From Pseudomonas faucium (GTDB taxonomy: Bacteria > Pseudomonadota > Gammaproteobacteria > Pseudomonadales > Pseudomonadaceae): DNA of 64,000 nucleotides. The position numbers and the translations under genes are program-made. Shown piece after piece: positions 39,491 through 51,211 of this stretch (positions are counted from its first letter, which is position 1; each line of letters begins with the position of its first letter). Under the pieces are notes generated by a model. It ran no database searches. It was not told where the DNA came from and worked only from the letters and a program-made list of their open reading frames with translations. The DNA lies in contig NZ_BQIP01000003.1 of NCBI RefSeq assembly GCF_021602585.1, positions 284,614 through 348,613 on the forward strand, given 5' to 3'.

Positions 39491-39518
39491 GAACTTCTCC
39501 CGCAGCCAATCGCTCATA
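39491..39518 (+). promoter_or_regulatory. AlgU (sigma-E type) promoter of the alginate operon
   Basis: GAACTT, 17-base spacer, TCATA: a close match to the AlgU consensus (GAACTT, 16-17, TCTGA). The flanking GGAACTTCTCCCGCAG also resembles the known P. aeruginosa algD promoter. Confidence 0.75.
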
Positions 39519-39961
39519 GTGCCGTAACGAATTTCACGCCTCTGCGGTGTGAGAAATGACTTACAGATGACAACCGGCAGTAATCCACTGCCCGCCCCGA
39601 TTAGTTCGACAGGCGCAACGGATTACCCTGTACGCCCCGTTCCATGGAGGACAGACGCGCCCTTACAAAACGTCCTAGTGGTTGATTTCAAAGGATTTAT
39701 CCACTTGAAAAAACAAGCACAGCAACGCGCCAAGTAGCGCCTTGCAATAAAGACGGCTGCATTTCAGGGCACGCCTTTTAATTACTGGCCTTTTACTGCC
39801 AACTTTGAGTGCACAACTTGGTGCGCTCCAAACTTATTCATGCCTGCGCTCGGCGAAGTGTGCATTCGCCCACGGATCCGTGCGCCTTGAAATTGTTGTT
39901 AATCCACCCAGTCCGGCTCTTCCCGGAGGAGCTGGCGTGATAAACACATGAGGTGATAGCG

Positions 39962-41278
39962 ATGCGTATCAGCATCTTTGGTTTGGGTTATGTGGGTGCG
40001 GTCTGTGCAGGCTGCCTGACGGCGCGAGGCCATGACGTGATCGGTGTGGACGTGTCCAGCACCAAGATCGACCTGATCAACCAGGGCAAGTCGCCCATCG
40101 TCGAACCTGGCCTGGAAGCACTGCTGCAGCAAGGCATCGCCAATGGCCGCCTGCGAGGCACCACCGACTTCGCCGAGGCCATCCGCGCCAGCGACGTGTC
40201 GATGATCTGCGTCGGCACCCCAAGCAAGAAAAACGGCGACCTGGGCCTGGAGTACATCGAGTCGGTGTGCCGCGAAATCGGCTACGTGCTGCGTGACACC
40301 AGCCGCCGCCACACCATCGTGGTGCGCAGCACCGTGCTGCCAGGCACGGTCAAGAACGTGGTCATCCCGATCCTCGAAGACTGCTCGGGCAAAAAGGCCG
40401 GCATCGACTTCGGTGTTGCGGTCAACCCCGAGTTCCTGCGTGAAAGCACCGCGATCAAGGACTACGACCACCCACCGATGACGGTCATCGGTGAACTCGA
40501 CAGCGCCAGCGGCGATGTGCTGCAAAGCCTGTACGAAGAGCTCGACGCCCCGGTCATCCGCAAGCCGATCGAAGTGGCCGAGATGATCAAGTACACCTGC
40601 AACGTGTGGCACGCCACCAAGGTCACCTTCGCCAACGAGATCGGCAACATCGCCAAGGCGGTGGGGGTCGATGGCCGCGATGTGATGGACGTGGTCTGCC
40701 AGGACAAGGTGCTGAACCTGTCCCAGTACTACATGCGCCCAGGCTTCGCCTTCGGCGGTTCGTGCCTGCCCAAGGACGTGCGCGCCCTCACCTACCGCGC
40801 TGCCAGCCTCGACGTGCGGGCACCGCTGCTCGACTCGCTGATGCGCAGCAACGAATCGCAGGTGCAAAACGCCTTCGAACTGATCGAGGCCCATGACAAG
40901 CGCAAGGTCGCCCTGCTCGGCCTGAGCTTCAAGGCCGGCACCGACGACCTGCGCGAAAGCCCGCTGGTGGAACTGGCCGAGCGCCTGATCGGCAAGGGCT
41001 ACCAGCTGGACATCTACGACGAGAACGTCGAGTACGCCCGCGTCCACGGGGCGAACAAAGAGTACATCGAGTCGAAGATCCCCCACGTATCGAGCCTGCT
41101 CAACGCCAACTTCCAGAAGGTCATCGACAACGCCGACATCATCGTCCTGGGCAACCGTGACGAGCAGTTCCGCGCCCTTGCCCAGCAAGCGCCGGAAGGC
41201 AAGCAGGTGATCGACCTGGTCGGCTTCATGAGCAAACCGACCTGCTCCACCAGCCGTACCGAAGGCATTTGCTGGTAA
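39962..41278 (+). CDS. algD: GDP-mannose 6-dehydrogenase
   Basis: 438 residues from the ATG at 39962 ([14 protein letters not shown]); an ATG nine bases upstream is less likely. UDP/GDP-sugar dehydrogenase: Rossmann [30 protein letters not shown] and the catalytic Cys in FGGSCLPKD near 268. It oxidises GDP-mannose to GDP-mannuronate, the committed step of alginate synthesis. First gene of a 12-gene operon. Confidence 0.98.
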   Translation: MRISIFGLGYVGAVCAGCLTARGHDVIGVDVSSTKIDLINQGKSPIVEPGLEALLQQGIANGRLRGTTDFAEAIRASDVSMICVGTPSKKNGDLGLEYIESVCREIGYVLRDTSRRHTIVVRSTVLPGTVKNVVIPILEDCSGKKAGIDFGVAVNPEFLRESTAIKDYDHPPMTVIGELDSASGDVLQSLYEELDAPVIRKPIEVAEMIKYTCNVWHATKVTFANEIGNIAKAVGVDGRDVMDVVCQDKVLNLSQYYMRPGFAFGGSCLPKDVRALTYRAASLDVRAPLLDSLMRSNESQVQNAFELIEAHDKRKVALLGLSFKAGTDDLRESPLVELAERLIGKGYQLDIYDENVEYARVHGANKEYIESKIPHVSSLLNANFQKVIDNADIIVLGNRDEQFRALAQQAPEGKQVIDLVGFMSKPTCSTSRTEGICW

Positions 41279-41343
41279 GGCCAAGGCCCGGGCAACGCCG
41301 CCTCCCCACGGCGTTGCCCTCCTCCCCCAAGAATTCTCCACGG

Positions 41344-42834
41344 ATGCTGAACATGCAAAGGCTCCAGACAGTGCTGTTGCAGTGCGCCGGTTGGCTGCTC
41401 TACATGAGCCTGCTCATGTTGATCGCCCTGGCCCTGCCAGCCGATATCTTCGACTCGCAGTCGAAGCACTTCATCTTCCTGGTCGGCGCAGTCGGCATCT
41501 GGCGCTACTCCATGGGCGCCACCCATTTCATCCGCGGCATGATCTTCCTCTACGGCGTGTACCCCTACCTGCGCCGCAAGGTGCAGAAGATGGGCGAGGC
41601 CGCCGCGCCGTCGCACGTGTACCTGATGGTCACCAGCTTTCGCATCGAAGCCCTGACCACCGCCCAGGTGTACAGCTCGGTGATTCGCGAGGCGATCGAC
41701 TGCGGCTACCCCACCACCGTGGTCTGCTCGCTGGTGGAAATGTCCGATGAACTGCTGGTCAAGAGCCTGTGGGCCAAGTACAACCCGCCCGCCCACGTCA
41801 AGCTGGACATCGTGCGCATCGCCGGCACCGGCAAGCGTGACGGCCTGGCCTATGGTTTTCGCGCCATCTCGCGGATGCTGCCGGACGAAAACGCGGTGGT
41901 CGCGGTGATCGACGGCGACACCGTGCTCGGCCAGGGCGTGGTGCGCAAGACCGTGCCGTGGTTCAAGCTGTTCCCCAACGTCGGTGGCCTGACCACCAAC
42001 GAATTCTGCGAAGTGCGCGGCGGCTACATCATGAGCGAGTGGCACAAGCTGCGCTTCGCCCAGCGCCACATCAACATGTGCTCGATGGCCCTGAGCAAGC
42101 GCGTGCTGACCATGACCGGGCGCATGTCGATGTTCCGCGCAAGCGTGGTGACCAACCCCGAGTTCATCGCCGACGTCGAAAGCGACTCGCTGATGCACTG
42201 GCGCCTGGGCCGCTTCAAGTTCCTCACCGGTGACGACAAGTCGAGCTGGTTCAGCCTCATGCGCCTGGGCTACGACACCTTCTACGTGCCCGACGCCGCC
42301 ATCAACACGGTCGAGCACCCGCCGGAAAAAAGCTTCCTCAAGGCCAGCCGCAAACTGATGTACCGCTGGTACGGCAACAACCTGCGGCAGAACTCCCGCG
42401 CCCTGGGGCTGGGCATGCGCCGCCTGGGCCTGTTCACCAGCGTGGTGCTGTTCGACCAGCGCGTGTCGATGTGGACCAGCCTGCTGGGCCTGACCGTGGC
42501 GGTGATCGCCAGCCTCAAGTTCGGCATGGCCTACCTGCTGGTGTACCTGCTGTGGATCGGCATCACCCGCCTGATCCTCACCATCATGCTGCTGTGCTCG
42601 GGCCACAACGTCGGCCCCGCCTACCCGCTGATCCTCTATTACAACCAGATCGTCGGCGCGCTGATGAAGATCTACGTGTTCTTCCGCCTCGACAAGCAGT
42701 CCTGGACCCGCCAACCGACTGCCCTCAAGCGTGACCTCGCCAGCTTTCAACAATGGTTCAACACCTGGTCCTCGCGGACCATGACCTTCTCGGCTGCCAG
42801 CATCTTCGTCGCTGCGCTGTTCATGGTCGTGTGA
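41344..42834 (+). CDS. alg8: Alginate polymerase, glycosyltransferase Alg8
   Basis: 496 residues; an alternative ATG at 41353 aligns better with the P. aeruginosa N-terminus. Two N-terminal membrane helices, a GT2 domain with [10 protein letters not shown] (DxD-type) and [21 protein letters not shown] (acidic/QxxRW-like region), then C-terminal membrane helices. It polymerises mannuronate from GDP-mannuronate at the inner membrane, with Alg44 as c-di-GMP-binding partner. Confidence 0.96.
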   Translation: MLNMQRLQTVLLQCAGWLLYMSLLMLIALALPADIFDSQSKHFIFLVGAVGIWRYSMGATHFIRGMIFLYGVYPYLRRKVQKMGEAAAPSHVYLMVTSFRIEALTTAQVYSSVIREAIDCGYPTTVVCSLVEMSDELLVKSLWAKYNPPAHVKLDIVRIAGTGKRDGLAYGFRAISRMLPDENAVVAVIDGDTVLGQGVVRKTVPWFKLFPNVGGLTTNEFCEVRGGYIMSEWHKLRFAQRHINMCSMALSKRVLTMTGRMSMFRASVVTNPEFIADVESDSLMHWRLGRFKFLTGDDKSSWFSLMRLGYDTFYVPDAAINTVEHPPEKSFLKASRKLMYRWYGNNLRQNSRALGLGMRRLGLFTSVVLFDQRVSMWTSLLGLTVAVIASLKFGMAYLLVYLLWIGITRLILTIMLLCSGHNVGPAYPLILYYNQIVGALMKIYVFFRLDKQSWTRQPTALKRDLASFQQWFNTWSSRTMTFSAASIFVAALFMVV

Positions 42835-42871
42835 GCCCAACCCGGATCGGATCTAACAGGAACAAACCACC

Positions 42872-44038
42872 ATGAATACCGCCGTGAACGTCAATGTCGT
42901 GCATGAGTCCGAAGCCCAGCGCCAACACGCCCGGGTGCGCATCCCTGCCAAGCTGCGCTTTCTGGACAATGAGCGCCAAGCCCACGAAGTGAAGGTCGAA
43001 GACCTTTCCGCCGGTGGCCTGAGCTTCCACTCCAAGCAACCACTGGCAGTGGGCGAGGTGCTGCGCGGGCGCCTGCAGTTCGTGGTCGACAACCTCGGCC
43101 TGTCGATGGACATCGAGTTCCAGGTGCGCTCCTACAACGCCGCCAGCGGCCGTACCGGTGCGCAGTTCCAGAACCTCGAACCGCGCGACATCGCCACCCT
43201 GCGCCACATCATCACCAGCCACCTGTCCGGCGAGCTGATCAGCATCGGCGATGTGCTCAGCACCCTGCAGCGCGACAACTTCACCAAGGCGCGCAAGCAG
43301 AAGGACGGCGGCTCGGGCCTGTCGGCCTTCGGCCGGCTCAAGGCGGTGACCGTCACCCTCGGCGTGTTCGTGGTCGGCGTGGCCGCCTTCGGCTTCGTCG
43401 CCAAGTCGCTGTACGGCATGTACTTCATCAGCCACGCCGAGGCCGGTGTGGTCGCCGTGCCCACCACCACCATCACCATGCCCCGCGACGGCACCGTCAG
43501 CAGCCTGGTCGAAAGCGGTGGCCAAGTGATCAAGGGCGCGCCGCTGGCAAGCTTCAGCACCAGCATGCTGGACATGCTCAAGGGCCACCTGGACGACTCG
43601 CAACTGGAGCCGGCCAAGGTCGAGGAGCTGTTCGGCAAGCAGCTCTCCGGCACCCTCACCAGCCCCTGCGACTGCGTGGTCGCCCAGCAGCTGGTGAACG
43701 ACGGCCAGTACGCCGCCAAGGGCCAGCCGATCTTCCAGCTGATCCCGCGCACCACCAACCCGATGGTCGAGGCCCGCTTCAGCTACCGCCAGTTCGACGA
43801 GGTCAAGCCAGGTACCCGGGTCAACTTCCAGGTCGCCGGCGAAAGCGAAGTGCGCAGCGGCCAGATCGTCAGCAGCAGCAGCCTTGACAGCGAAAACCTG
43901 GCCTCCGACATCCGCGTGCAGATCAAGCCCGACAGCAGCCTGCCTGCAGAGCTTGCCGGGCGCCCGGCGTCGGTCAACAGCGACCGCGGCCCTTCGCTCG
44001 ACTGGCTGATCGACAAAGCCGTGGCCCGTGGGCTGTAA
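42872..44038 (+). CDS. alg44: Alginate co-polymerase Alg44, PilZ domain
   Basis: 388 residues. An N-terminal cytoplasmic PilZ domain (about 14-120) has the c-di-GMP motifs QRQHARVRIP and DLSAGGLSF. One membrane helix lies near 160-180. The periplasmic part resembles a membrane-fusion protein (TITMPRDGTVSSLVESGGQVIKG, GTLTSPCDCVV). c-di-GMP binding activates Alg8. Twelve bases separate it from algK. Confidence 0.96.
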   Translation: MNTAVNVNVVHESEAQRQHARVRIPAKLRFLDNERQAHEVKVEDLSAGGLSFHSKQPLAVGEVLRGRLQFVVDNLGLSMDIEFQVRSYNAASGRTGAQFQNLEPRDIATLRHIITSHLSGELISIGDVLSTLQRDNFTKARKQKDGGSGLSAFGRLKAVTVTLGVFVVGVAAFGFVAKSLYGMYFISHAEAGVVAVPTTTITMPRDGTVSSLVESGGQVIKGAPLASFSTSMLDMLKGHLDDSQLEPAKVEELFGKQLSGTLTSPCDCVVAQQLVNDGQYAAKGQPIFQLIPRTTNPMVEARFSYRQFDEVKPGTRVNFQVAGESEVRSGQIVSSSSLDSENLASDIRVQIKPDSSLPAELAGRPASVNSDRGPSLDWLIDKAVARGL

Positions 44039-44050
44039 GAGGACACGTCG

Positions 44051-45583
44051 ATGACCATCAAACGACTCGATACCGGTGGGAGCTGGCTTGCCAGCGATCG
44101 AGCGCACAGCGCTCGCCCGGCAGATGCTTCGCCTGCACTGGCCATTCGCCGGCAAGCCGGCTCCCACAAAGTGCGCGTGAACCTTGGCTTGTGCGCCCTG
44201 ACTGCCGCCATGGTGCTGGCCGGCTGTGCCGGCCTGCCCGATCAGCGCCTGGCCAACGAAGCCCTCAAGCGCGGCGACACCGCGCTGGCCGAGCGCAACT
44301 ACAAGGCCCTGGCCGATTTGGGCTACAGCGACGCGCAAGTGGGCCTGGCCGATATCAAGGTGTCCAGCGGCGACCCGGCGCAGTTCAAGCAAGCCGAGGC
44401 GACCTACCGCGCCGCCGCCGCCACCTCGCCGCGGGCCCAGGTGCGCCTGGGCCGCCTGCTGGTGGCCAAGCCCGACAGCACCCAGGCCGAACGCGAAGAA
44501 GCGGAAAAACTGCTCAAGTCCGCCGCCGCCCAGGGCGAGAACAAGACCCTGATCCCGCTGGCGATGCTCTACCTGCTGTACCCGCAGAGCTTCCCCAACG
44601 TCAATGCCCAGCAGCAGATCGACCAATGGCGCGCCGCCGGCTACCCGGAAGCGGGCCTGGCGCAGATCCTGCTATACCGCACCCAGGGCACCTATGACCA
44701 GAACCTCGACAAGGTCGAGACGCTCTGCAAACAGGCCCTGGCGACCATGGACGTGTGCTACGCCGAACTCGCCACCGTGTACCAGAAGCGTGGCCAAGCC
44801 GACCAGCAAGCCGCCCTGCTCGAACAGCTCAAGGCCGGCTATGCCCGCGGCACCGTGCCTGCCACCCGGGTCGACAACGTCGCCCGTGTGCTGGCCGACC
44901 GCAGCCTTGGCCAGACCGACGAGAAAACCGCCAAGGACCTGCTCGAACACATCGCCCCGGCCAACCCAGCCTCCTGGGTCAGCCTGGCGCAGCTGCTCTA
45001 CGACTTCCCCGAGCTGGGCGACACCGACCAGCTGATGGCCTACATCGACAAGGGCCGCGCAGCCGAACAACCGCGCGCCGAGCTGCTGCTCGGCCGCCTG
45101 TACTACGAAGGCAAGGCCATCCCCGCCGATGCCGAAAAGGCCGAGCAGCACCTGCAGGCCGCCGCCGACGCTGGCGAAATCAGCGCCGACTACTACCTCG
45201 GCCAGCTGTACCGCCGTGGCTACCTGGGCGACGTCGAGCCGCAGAAGGCCGTCGACCACTTGCTCAGCGCCGCCCGTGGCGGCCAGAACAGCGCCGACTA
45301 CGCCCTCGCCCAGCTGTTCAGCGAAGGCCACGGCATCCGCCCCGAGCCGACCAACGCCTGGGTGTTCGCCCAGCTGTCGCAGGCCAACCCGACGCCGCAA
45401 TCGGCCGAGCTGCTGCAGCAACTCGACCAGCAACTCACGCCCCAACAGCGCAGCCAGGCGCAGAACCTGCTGGCCCAGGAAAAGCAGGCCCGCGGCAGCA
45501 TGGCCCAAGGTGGCCGCACCACCTTCGCCCTTGATGCCCTGCAAGACCAAGACCCCGAAGTAGACGGCGAGGACATGCTATGA
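44051..45583 (+). CDS. algK: Alginate export lipoprotein AlgK, with a REP pair inside the 5' coding region
   Basis: 510 residues as read from the ATG at 44051 (GAGG eight bases upstream). The lipobox VLAGC places the modified Cys at 59, instead of about 20-27 as expected. Residues 9-40 ([15 protein letters not shown] through [10 protein letters not shown]) are encoded by an inverted REP pair lying in frame between MTIKRLDT and [19 protein letters not shown]. Inner GTG codons at 44171 and 44177 could restart translation but lack a ribosome-binding site. The rest is a normal Sel1/TPR scaffold, e.g. [23 protein letters not shown]. AlgK guides AlgE insertion and bridges the periplasm. Confidence 0.92.
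   Translation: MTIKRLDTGGSWLASDRAHSARPADASPALAIRRQAGSHKVRVNLGLCALTAAMVLAGCAGLPDQRLANEALKRGDTALAERNYKALADLGYSDAQVGLADIKVSSGDPAQFKQAEATYRAAAATSPRAQVRLGRLLVAKPDSTQAEREEAEKLLKSAAAQGENKTLIPLAMLYLLYPQSFPNVNAQQQIDQWRAAGYPEAGLAQILLYRTQGTYDQNLDKVETLCKQALATMDVCYAELATVYQKRGQADQQAALLEQLKAGYARGTVPATRVDNVARVLADRSLGQTDEKTAKDLLEHIAPANPASWVSLAQLLYDFPELGDTDQLMAYIDKGRAAEQPRAELLLGRLYYEGKAIPADAEKAEQHLQAAADAGEISADYYLGQLYRRGYLGDVEPQKAVDHLLSAARGGQNSADYALAQLFSEGHGIRPEPTNAWVFAQLSQANPTPQSAELLQQLDQQLTPQQRSQAQNLLAQEKQARGSMAQGGRTTFALDALQDQDPEVDGEDML
44075..44170. repeat. REP pair within algK
   Basis: REP-like arm 44075-44100 (GTGGGAGCTGGCTTGCCAGCGA) and opposite arm 44144-44168 (TCGCCGGCAAGCCGGCTCCC). Both match the REP cores found between genes elsewhere in the window. 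The segment of about 96 bases keeps the reading frame. Confidence 0.92.
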
Positions 45584-47058
45584 CGCTCAATCCCTTGGTG
45601 AAAGCCGGCATCGGCCTGAGCTTCGCATTGCTGTGGTCCTGCCCGACCCTGGCCGACATCACCCTGCAGAAAAACTTCGGCCTGGACGTGAAAATCACCG
45701 GCCAATCCGAAGACGACCGCGACCTGGGCACCCGCTCCGGCGGCGACGTCAACGGCCTGGGCCTGGACCTGCGCCCGTGGGTCTACGGTGAACGCGGCAA
45801 CTGGAGCGCCTATGCCATGGGCCAGGCCGTCGCCGCCACCGACACCATCGAAACCGACACCCTGCGCCAGAACGACGACGGCACCACCACCGACACCGGC
45901 GACGACAGCCGCAAGCCCGACAAAAGCTACCTGGCCATGCGCGAATTCTGGGTCGGCTACAGCGGCCTCACCGCCTACCCCGGCGAGCAACTGCGCCTGG
46001 GCCGCCAACGCCTGCGCAGCGACGATGGCATGTGGCGCGACACCAACATCGAAGCCCTGAACTGGACCTTCGACACCACCCTGCTCAAGGCCGACCTGGG
46101 CGTGGCCCAGCGCTTTAGCGAATACCGCACCGACCTCACCGAGCTGGCCCCGGAAGACAAGGACCGCACGCATCTCTACGGCAACGTCGCCACGCAGTGG
46201 ACACCCGGCCACTGGGTCGGCGTGCGCGCCCACCACACCCATGACAGCGGCAGCCTGAAAAACCCCGGCGAGACCATCGACGCGCTCGACAAGACCCGCA
46301 CCGGCGACCTCACCTGGCTGGGCCTGGAAGCCAACAGCGACGCCTACAACTGGCGCAACGACCACACCGTCAACTACTGGGGCAGCGTCACCTGGCTGAC
46401 CGGCGACCGCGACACCCTCAGCAGCCAGCTGGTCAACGGCGAGCAAGTGGCCACCGGCAAGCAGAGCGGCGACGTCAACGCCTGGGCCACCGACCTGGGC
46501 ATCCGCCTGCGCCTGGACCCGCAATGGCAGGTCGGTGCGGCCTACGCCCGTGGCAGCGGCGGCGGTGGCGACGACGGCTCGAGCAACTTCGAGCAGACCG
46601 GCCTTGAGAGCAACCGCTCCAACTTCACCGGCACCCGCTCGCGCGTGCACCGCTTCGGCGAAGCCTTCCGTGGCGAGCTGGGCAACCTGCAGGCGGCCAC
46701 CCTGTTCGCCTCCTGGCAGCTGCGCGACGACTACGACGCCAGCTTCATCTACCACAAGTTCTGGCGTGTCGATGGCTCGCAGAACATCGGCTCCAGCGGC
46801 ATCAACGCGGTGGTCAACGACAACGGCATCAGCCGCCCGCTGGTCGATGGCGAAAAAGACCTTGGCCAGGAAATGGACGTGGTCGTCACCAAGTACTTCA
46901 AGCAAGGCCTGCTGCCGGCCTCGATGAGCCAGGCGATCGACGAGCCGTCCGCACTGGTGCGCCTGCGCGCCGGTGTGTTCAAGCCAGGCGATGCCTATGG
47001 CAAGGAAGCGGACTCGTACATGCACCGCGCCTTCGTCGACGTGATCTGGCGCTTCTGA
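45580..47058 (+). CDS. algE: Alginate outer-membrane porin AlgE
   Basis: 492 residues; ATG overlaps the algK stop (ATGA). Signal peptide ending [14 protein letters not shown]. Alternating beta-strand pattern with many Trp/Tyr-ended strands, long charged loops, and the C-terminal Phe (VDVIWRF) recognised by the Bam machinery. It is the 18-strand channel for alginate secretion and partners AlgK. Confidence 0.96.
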   Translation: MTLNPLVKAGIGLSFALLWSCPTLADITLQKNFGLDVKITGQSEDDRDLGTRSGGDVNGLGLDLRPWVYGERGNWSAYAMGQAVAATDTIETDTLRQNDDGTTTDTGDDSRKPDKSYLAMREFWVGYSGLTAYPGEQLRLGRQRLRSDDGMWRDTNIEALNWTFDTTLLKADLGVAQRFSEYRTDLTELAPEDKDRTHLYGNVATQWTPGHWVGVRAHHTHDSGSLKNPGETIDALDKTRTGDLTWLGLEANSDAYNWRNDHTVNYWGSVTWLTGDRDTLSSQLVNGEQVATGKQSGDVNAWATDLGIRLRLDPQWQVGAAYARGSGGGGDDGSSNFEQTGLESNRSNFTGTRSRVHRFGEAFRGELGNLQAATLFASWQLRDDYDASFIYHKFWRVDGSQNIGSSGINAVVNDNGISRPLVDGEKDLGQEMDVVVTKYFKQGLLPASMSQAIDEPSALVRLRAGVFKPGDAYGKEADSYMHRAFVDVIWRF

Positions 47059-47077
47059 GGCCGGGAGAGGACCTGCA

Positions 47078-48637
47078 ATGAACCTTCACCCGCACTTACG
47101 TCACAGCCTCCTGGCCAGCGCCCTGCTGCTGGCCAGCCAGTTGGCCTTCGCCGCAGAACCCGCGGCCGTCGCCAAGGGGCTGCAGCAGGCCAAGACCTAC
47201 ACCGTGTCCGCCGCGCCCACCGAGCCGCTGCACATGGACCCGCCCAAGCTGCCTGACCTGAGCGGCTACACCGCCGCCGCCGTGCAGCAAAAGATCGACC
47301 GCCGCCACAAGGGCAAGGTCAGCGTGCGGCGCATGCTGCAGGAAGAGTCGCTCAAGGAATTCATCGGCGGCGACAACAAGGCGGCCGAATGGGTGCAGCG
47401 CCAGCACGGCATCCCCCAGGCAATCTTCGTCGATGACGGCCATGTCGACCTGGTGCAGCTGAGCAAGCAGGTGCCCAAGCAGTACCTCAGCGAAGTCGAG
47501 CCGGGCGTGTACCTGGCGCGCCTGCCGATCGTGGTCGGGCGCAACGGCATCCTGGAAATCGACGGCAAGGTCAAGCAGCTGCGCCTGTCCCAGGAAGGCG
47601 GCTCGTTTCTGGTCAACGACGGCAAGCTGTTCATCAGCGACACCCAGGTGAGCGGCTGGCGCGAGAAGGACAACGGCCCTGCCACCTTCCGCTCGCCCAA
47701 GGAATTCCGCCCGTTCCTGCTGTCGTGGGGCGGCACCGAGACCTACATCGTCAATACCAGGATGGAAAGCTTCGGCTACGCCAAGTCCAAGTCGTATGGC
47801 GTGAGCATCTCGCAGTACACGCCGAACATGGCCAAGCGCATGGGCCGCCCGGAACCCACCGGCTGGATCATCGGCTCGCAGTTCAGCGACATGTGGTACG
47901 GCTTCTACTGCTACGAGACGCAGGACTTCGTGGTCAAGGACAACACCTACCGCGACAACATCGTCTACGGCATCGACCCGCACGACCGCTCGCACCGCCT
48001 GATCATCGCCGGCAACACGGTGTACGGCACCAAGAAGAAGCACGGCATCATCGTCTCGCGCGAGGTCAACGACAGCTGGATCATCAACAACAAGAGCTAT
48101 GACAACAAGCTCTCCGGGGTGGTGATCGACCGCAACAGCGTCAACAACCTGATCGCCTACAACGAGATCTACCGCAACCACACCGACGGCATCACCCTGT
48201 ACGAAAGCGGCGACAACCTGATCTGGGGCAACAAGCTGATCAACAACCGCCGCCACGGCATCCGCGTGCGCAACAGCGTGAACATCCGCCTGTACGAGAA
48301 CATCGCCATGGCCAACGGCCTGGTCGGCGTGTACGGGCACATCAAGGACCTGTCCGACACCGACCGCGACATCGAACTCGACCCGTTCGACACCAAGGTG
48401 TCGCTGATCGTGGTCGGCGGCGAACTGGCGGCCAATGGCTCCGGCCCCCTGTCGATCGACTCGCCGCTGTCGGTGGAGTTGTACAAGGTCTCCATGCTCG
48501 CCCCGCGCAAGGCCAGCGGCATCAGCCTCAACGGCATCCTCGGCGAGCGCCAGGACGAAATCCTCGACCTGCTGGTGCGCCAGCAGAAGGCCGTGCTGAT
48601 CGACCCGGTCGAACGCCAGACCGAAATGATCGATTAA
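47078..48637 (+). CDS. algG: Mannuronan C5-epimerase AlgG
   Basis: 519 residues with a signal peptide (ending LAFAAEP). Right-handed beta-helix carrying repeated NN/DN turns (VVKDNTYRDNIVYGIDPHDRSH, IINNKSYDNKLSGVVIDRN, LINNRRHGIRVRNS). The catalytic DPHD motif is intact. It converts mannuronate to guluronate in the polymer within the periplasm and is part of the secretion scaffold. Follows algE by 19 bases. Confidence 0.97.
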   Translation: MNLHPHLRHSLLASALLLASQLAFAAEPAAVAKGLQQAKTYTVSAAPTEPLHMDPPKLPDLSGYTAAAVQQKIDRRHKGKVSVRRMLQEESLKEFIGGDNKAAEWVQRQHGIPQAIFVDDGHVDLVQLSKQVPKQYLSEVEPGVYLARLPIVVGRNGILEIDGKVKQLRLSQEGGSFLVNDGKLFISDTQVSGWREKDNGPATFRSPKEFRPFLLSWGGTETYIVNTRMESFGYAKSKSYGVSISQYTPNMAKRMGRPEPTGWIIGSQFSDMWYGFYCYETQDFVVKDNTYRDNIVYGIDPHDRSHRLIIAGNTVYGTKKKHGIIVSREVNDSWIINNKSYDNKLSGVVIDRNSVNNLIAYNEIYRNHTDGITLYESGDNLIWGNKLINNRRHGIRVRNSVNIRLYENIAMANGLVGVYGHIKDLSDTDRDIELDPFDTKVSLIVVGGELAANGSGPLSIDSPLSVELYKVSMLAPRKASGISLNGILGERQDEILDLLVRQQKAVLIDPVERQTEMID

Positions 48638-48650
48638 GGAAGCCCAGACC

Positions 48651-50093
48651 ATGACTCCACACCTGATGAAACTGCTGGGCCTGTCCGCCGCCCTCCTGGC
48701 CATCAGCCAGGGCGTGCGTGCCGACGACGTGCAGGCCCCGGCCTTCACCGCCGAGCCTTGCTGCCAGCTGTGCCCCGAGGCGCATGACGCCAGCCGCTAC
48801 ACCACCCGCTACCAGCAGAACTTCACCACGCTGGTGCAGGCCCAGGGCGACTGGCTGTTCCGTACCCGCGAAGACCTGCGCACCGAGTTCAACACCACCC
48901 CGGCCGGCTACAAGCGCCTGCAGCAGGTGCATGACGCGTTCAAGAAACGCGGCGTGGAACTGGTCGTGGTCTACCAGCCGACCCGCGGCCTGGTGAACCG
49001 CAACATGCTCAAGCCGGCCGAGAAAGCCGCCTTCGACTACCAGAAGGCCCTGGGCAACTACCAGGCCATGCTCAAGCGCTTTGCCAGCATGGGCTACAAC
49101 GTGCCCGACCTGTCGCCGCTGACCAACGAGCAACTGGCCGCCGCCGACCAGGGCAAGGACTTCTACTTCCGCGGCGACCAGCACTGGACGCCATACGGCG
49201 CCGAGCGCGCGGCCAAGATCGTGGCCGACACCGTGCACCAGATGCCGGCCTTCGAAGGCGTCCCGCGCAAGGAATTCGAAACCCAGAAGTCCGGGCGCAT
49301 GGGCAAGACCGGCACCCTGCACAACGTTGCCGGCCAGCTCTGCGGCACCAGCTACGCGGTGCAGTACATGGACCAGTTCGCCACCGAACCGAAAGGCTCC
49401 AGCGGCGGTGGCGACGACCTCTTCGGTGACAGCGGCAACGCCCAGATCACCCTGGTCGGCACCAGCCACAGCGGCAAGAACTACAACTTCTCGGGCTTCC
49501 TCGAGCAGTACATCGGCGCCGACGTGCTCAACGTCGCCTTCCCCGGCGGCGGCCTGGAAGGCTCGATGATCCAGTACCTGGGCAGCGAGGAATTCCAGAG
49601 CCACCCACCGAAGATCCTGATCTGGGAATTCTCGCCGCTGTACCGCCTGGACCAGGAAACCATCTGGCGGCAGATCCTCGGCCTGCTCGACGACGGCTGC
49701 GATGCGCGCCCGGCGCTGATGAGCGCCAGCACCACGCTCAAGCCCGGCAAGAACGAGCTGATGGTCAACGGCAAGGGCGGCGTGATCAAGGACTTGGTCA
49801 ACCGCAACCTGCAGATGGACGTGAAGTTCGAGGACCCGTCGGTGAAGGTGCTGCAAGCGACCCTCTGGTACCTCAACGGCCGCCACGAGGACATCAAGCT
49901 GGAAAAACCGGAAACCTCCGACACCGACGGGCGCTTCGTCTTCCAGATGCGCGAGGACGAGGACTGGGCCAGCCAGAACCTGCTGGCCTTCGAGGTCCAG
50001 GGGCCGGAGAACGGCACCCAGAAGGTCGAGGCCAAACTCTGCAAACGCAACAACTTCGCCGTGCCTGCGCAAACCGCCCAGGCCGGCCAGTGA
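48651..50093 (+). CDS. algX: Alginate O-acetyltransferase AlgX
   Basis: 480 residues, signal peptide ending GVRADD. SGNH-hydrolase-like domain with the Asp-x-His pair in [11 protein letters not shown] and the nucleophile Ser in [11 protein letters not shown], then a C-terminal carbohydrate-binding module. It performs the final acetyl transfer to mannuronate and protects the polymer in the periplasm. Thirteen bases after algG. Confidence 0.97.
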   Translation: MTPHLMKLLGLSAALLAISQGVRADDVQAPAFTAEPCCQLCPEAHDASRYTTRYQQNFTTLVQAQGDWLFRTREDLRTEFNTTPAGYKRLQQVHDAFKKRGVELVVVYQPTRGLVNRNMLKPAEKAAFDYQKALGNYQAMLKRFASMGYNVPDLSPLTNEQLAAADQGKDFYFRGDQHWTPYGAERAAKIVADTVHQMPAFEGVPRKEFETQKSGRMGKTGTLHNVAGQLCGTSYAVQYMDQFATEPKGSSGGGDDLFGDSGNAQITLVGTSHSGKNYNFSGFLEQYIGADVLNVAFPGGGLEGSMIQYLGSEEFQSHPPKILIWEFSPLYRLDQETIWRQILGLLDDGCDARPALMSASTTLKPGKNELMVNGKGGVIKDLVNRNLQMDVKFEDPSVKVLQATLWYLNGRHEDIKLEKPETSDTDGRFVFQMREDEDWASQNLLAFEVQGPENGTQKVEAKLCKRNNFAVPAQTAQAGQ

Positions 50094-50100
50094 GGCGACC

Positions 50101-51204
50101 ATGACTGCATTCAAGCGAACCTTCCGCCCTGCCCTGCTCGCCCTGGCGCTGTTCGGTAGCGCCGCGCACGCCGCGCTGGTGCCGCCCCAGGGCTACTACG
50201 AGGGCATCGAGAAGCTCAAGACTCGCGACGGCAACTTCCGCTGCGAGGCGGCGCCCAAGCCCTACACCGGCGCGCTGCAGTTTCGCAGCAAGTACGAAGG
50301 CTCGGACAAGGCCCGGGCGACCCTGAACGTCGAGTCGGAAGAGGCCTTCCGCGACTCCACCAAAGACATCACCACCCTCGAGCGTGGCGTGGCCAAGATG
50401 GTCAACCAGTACATGCGCGACGGCCGCCCGGCGCAGCTCGACTGCACCCTGACCTGGCTGGGTACCTGGGCCCGCGCCGATGCGCTGATGTCGACCAACT
50501 ACAACCACACCGGCAAGTCCATGCGCAAATGGGCGCTGGGCAGCATGAGCGGTTCGTGGTTGCGCCTGAAGTTCTCCAACTCGCAGCCATTGGCCGCGCA
50601 CCAGGCCGAGGCCGAGCTGATCGAGAAGTGGTTCGGCCGCCTCGCCGAGCAGACCGTGCGCGACTGGAGCAACCTGCCGCTGGAGAAGATCAACAACCAC
50701 AGCTACTGGGCGGCGTGGTCGGTAATGGCCACCGCCGTGGCCACCGACCGCCGCGACCTGTTCGACTGGGCGGTGAAGGAATACAAGGTCGGCGCCAACC
50801 AGATCGATGACCAGGGCTTCTTGCCCAACGAGGTCAAGCGCAAGCAGCGCGCCCTGGCCTACCACAACTACGCCCTGCCGCCGCTGGCGATGATCGCCAG
50901 CTTCGCCAAGGCCAACGGCGTGGACCTGCGCAGCGAAAACAACTTCGCCCTGCAGCGCCTGGGCGAAGGCGTGCTGGCCGGCGCCCGCGACCCGCGCCAC
51001 TTCGCCGAACGTGCCGGCGAGAAACAGGACATGAAAGACCTCAAGGTCGACAGCAAGTACGCCTGGCTCGAGCCGTGGTGCGCGCTGTACCAGTGCGTCG
51101 GCGACACCCTGCAGCGCAAGCACGGCATGCAGCCGTTCGACAGCTTCAGGCTCGGCGGCAACCTGACCCGGGTCTACGACCCGAGCGCGGATTCCAAGAA
51201 GTAA
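50101..51204 (+). CDS. algL: Alginate lyase AlgL
   Basis: 367 residues, signal peptide ending [13 protein letters not shown]5 (alpha/alpha) lyase with the catalytic NNHSYW segment and [17 protein letters not shown] region. It degrades alginate left in the periplasm. It lies seven bases after algX and is followed by a REP pair inside the operon. Confidence 0.97.
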   Translation: MTAFKRTFRPALLALALFGSAAHAALVPPQGYYEGIEKLKTRDGNFRCEAAPKPYTGALQFRSKYEGSDKARATLNVESEEAFRDSTKDITTLERGVAKMVNQYMRDGRPAQLDCTLTWLGTWARADALMSTNYNHTGKSMRKWALGSMSGSWLRLKFSNSQPLAAHQAEAELIEKWFGRLAEQTVRDWSNLPLEKINNHSYWAAWSVMATAVATDRRDLFDWAVKEYKVGANQIDDQGFLPNEVKRKQRALAYHNYALPPLAMIASFAKANGVDLRSENNFALQRLGEGVLAGARDPRHFAERAGEKQDMKDLKVDSKYAWLEPWCALYQCVGDTLQRKHGMQPFDSFRLGGNLTRVYDPSADSKK

Positions 51205-51211
51205 CGCAAAA

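Larger units (their letters stand above)
39199..39961 (+). other. algD upstream regulatory region and leader
   Basis: 763 bases without a supportable gene, much more AT-rich than the flanks. It holds the AlgU-type promoter at 39491 and an AlgR-like site at 39315. The transcript would have a leader of about 440 bases, comparable with the long algD leader of P. aeruginosa. An open frame at 39549-39737 has no family features. Confidence 0.75.

Noticed and set aside
39549-39737. 62-codon frame in the algD leader
   Set aside because: No ribosome-binding site or family features. A leader peptide is possible but unsupported.
41014-42840. 608-codon minus-strand frame across algD and alg8
   Set aside because: Shadow of two well-supported alginate genes.
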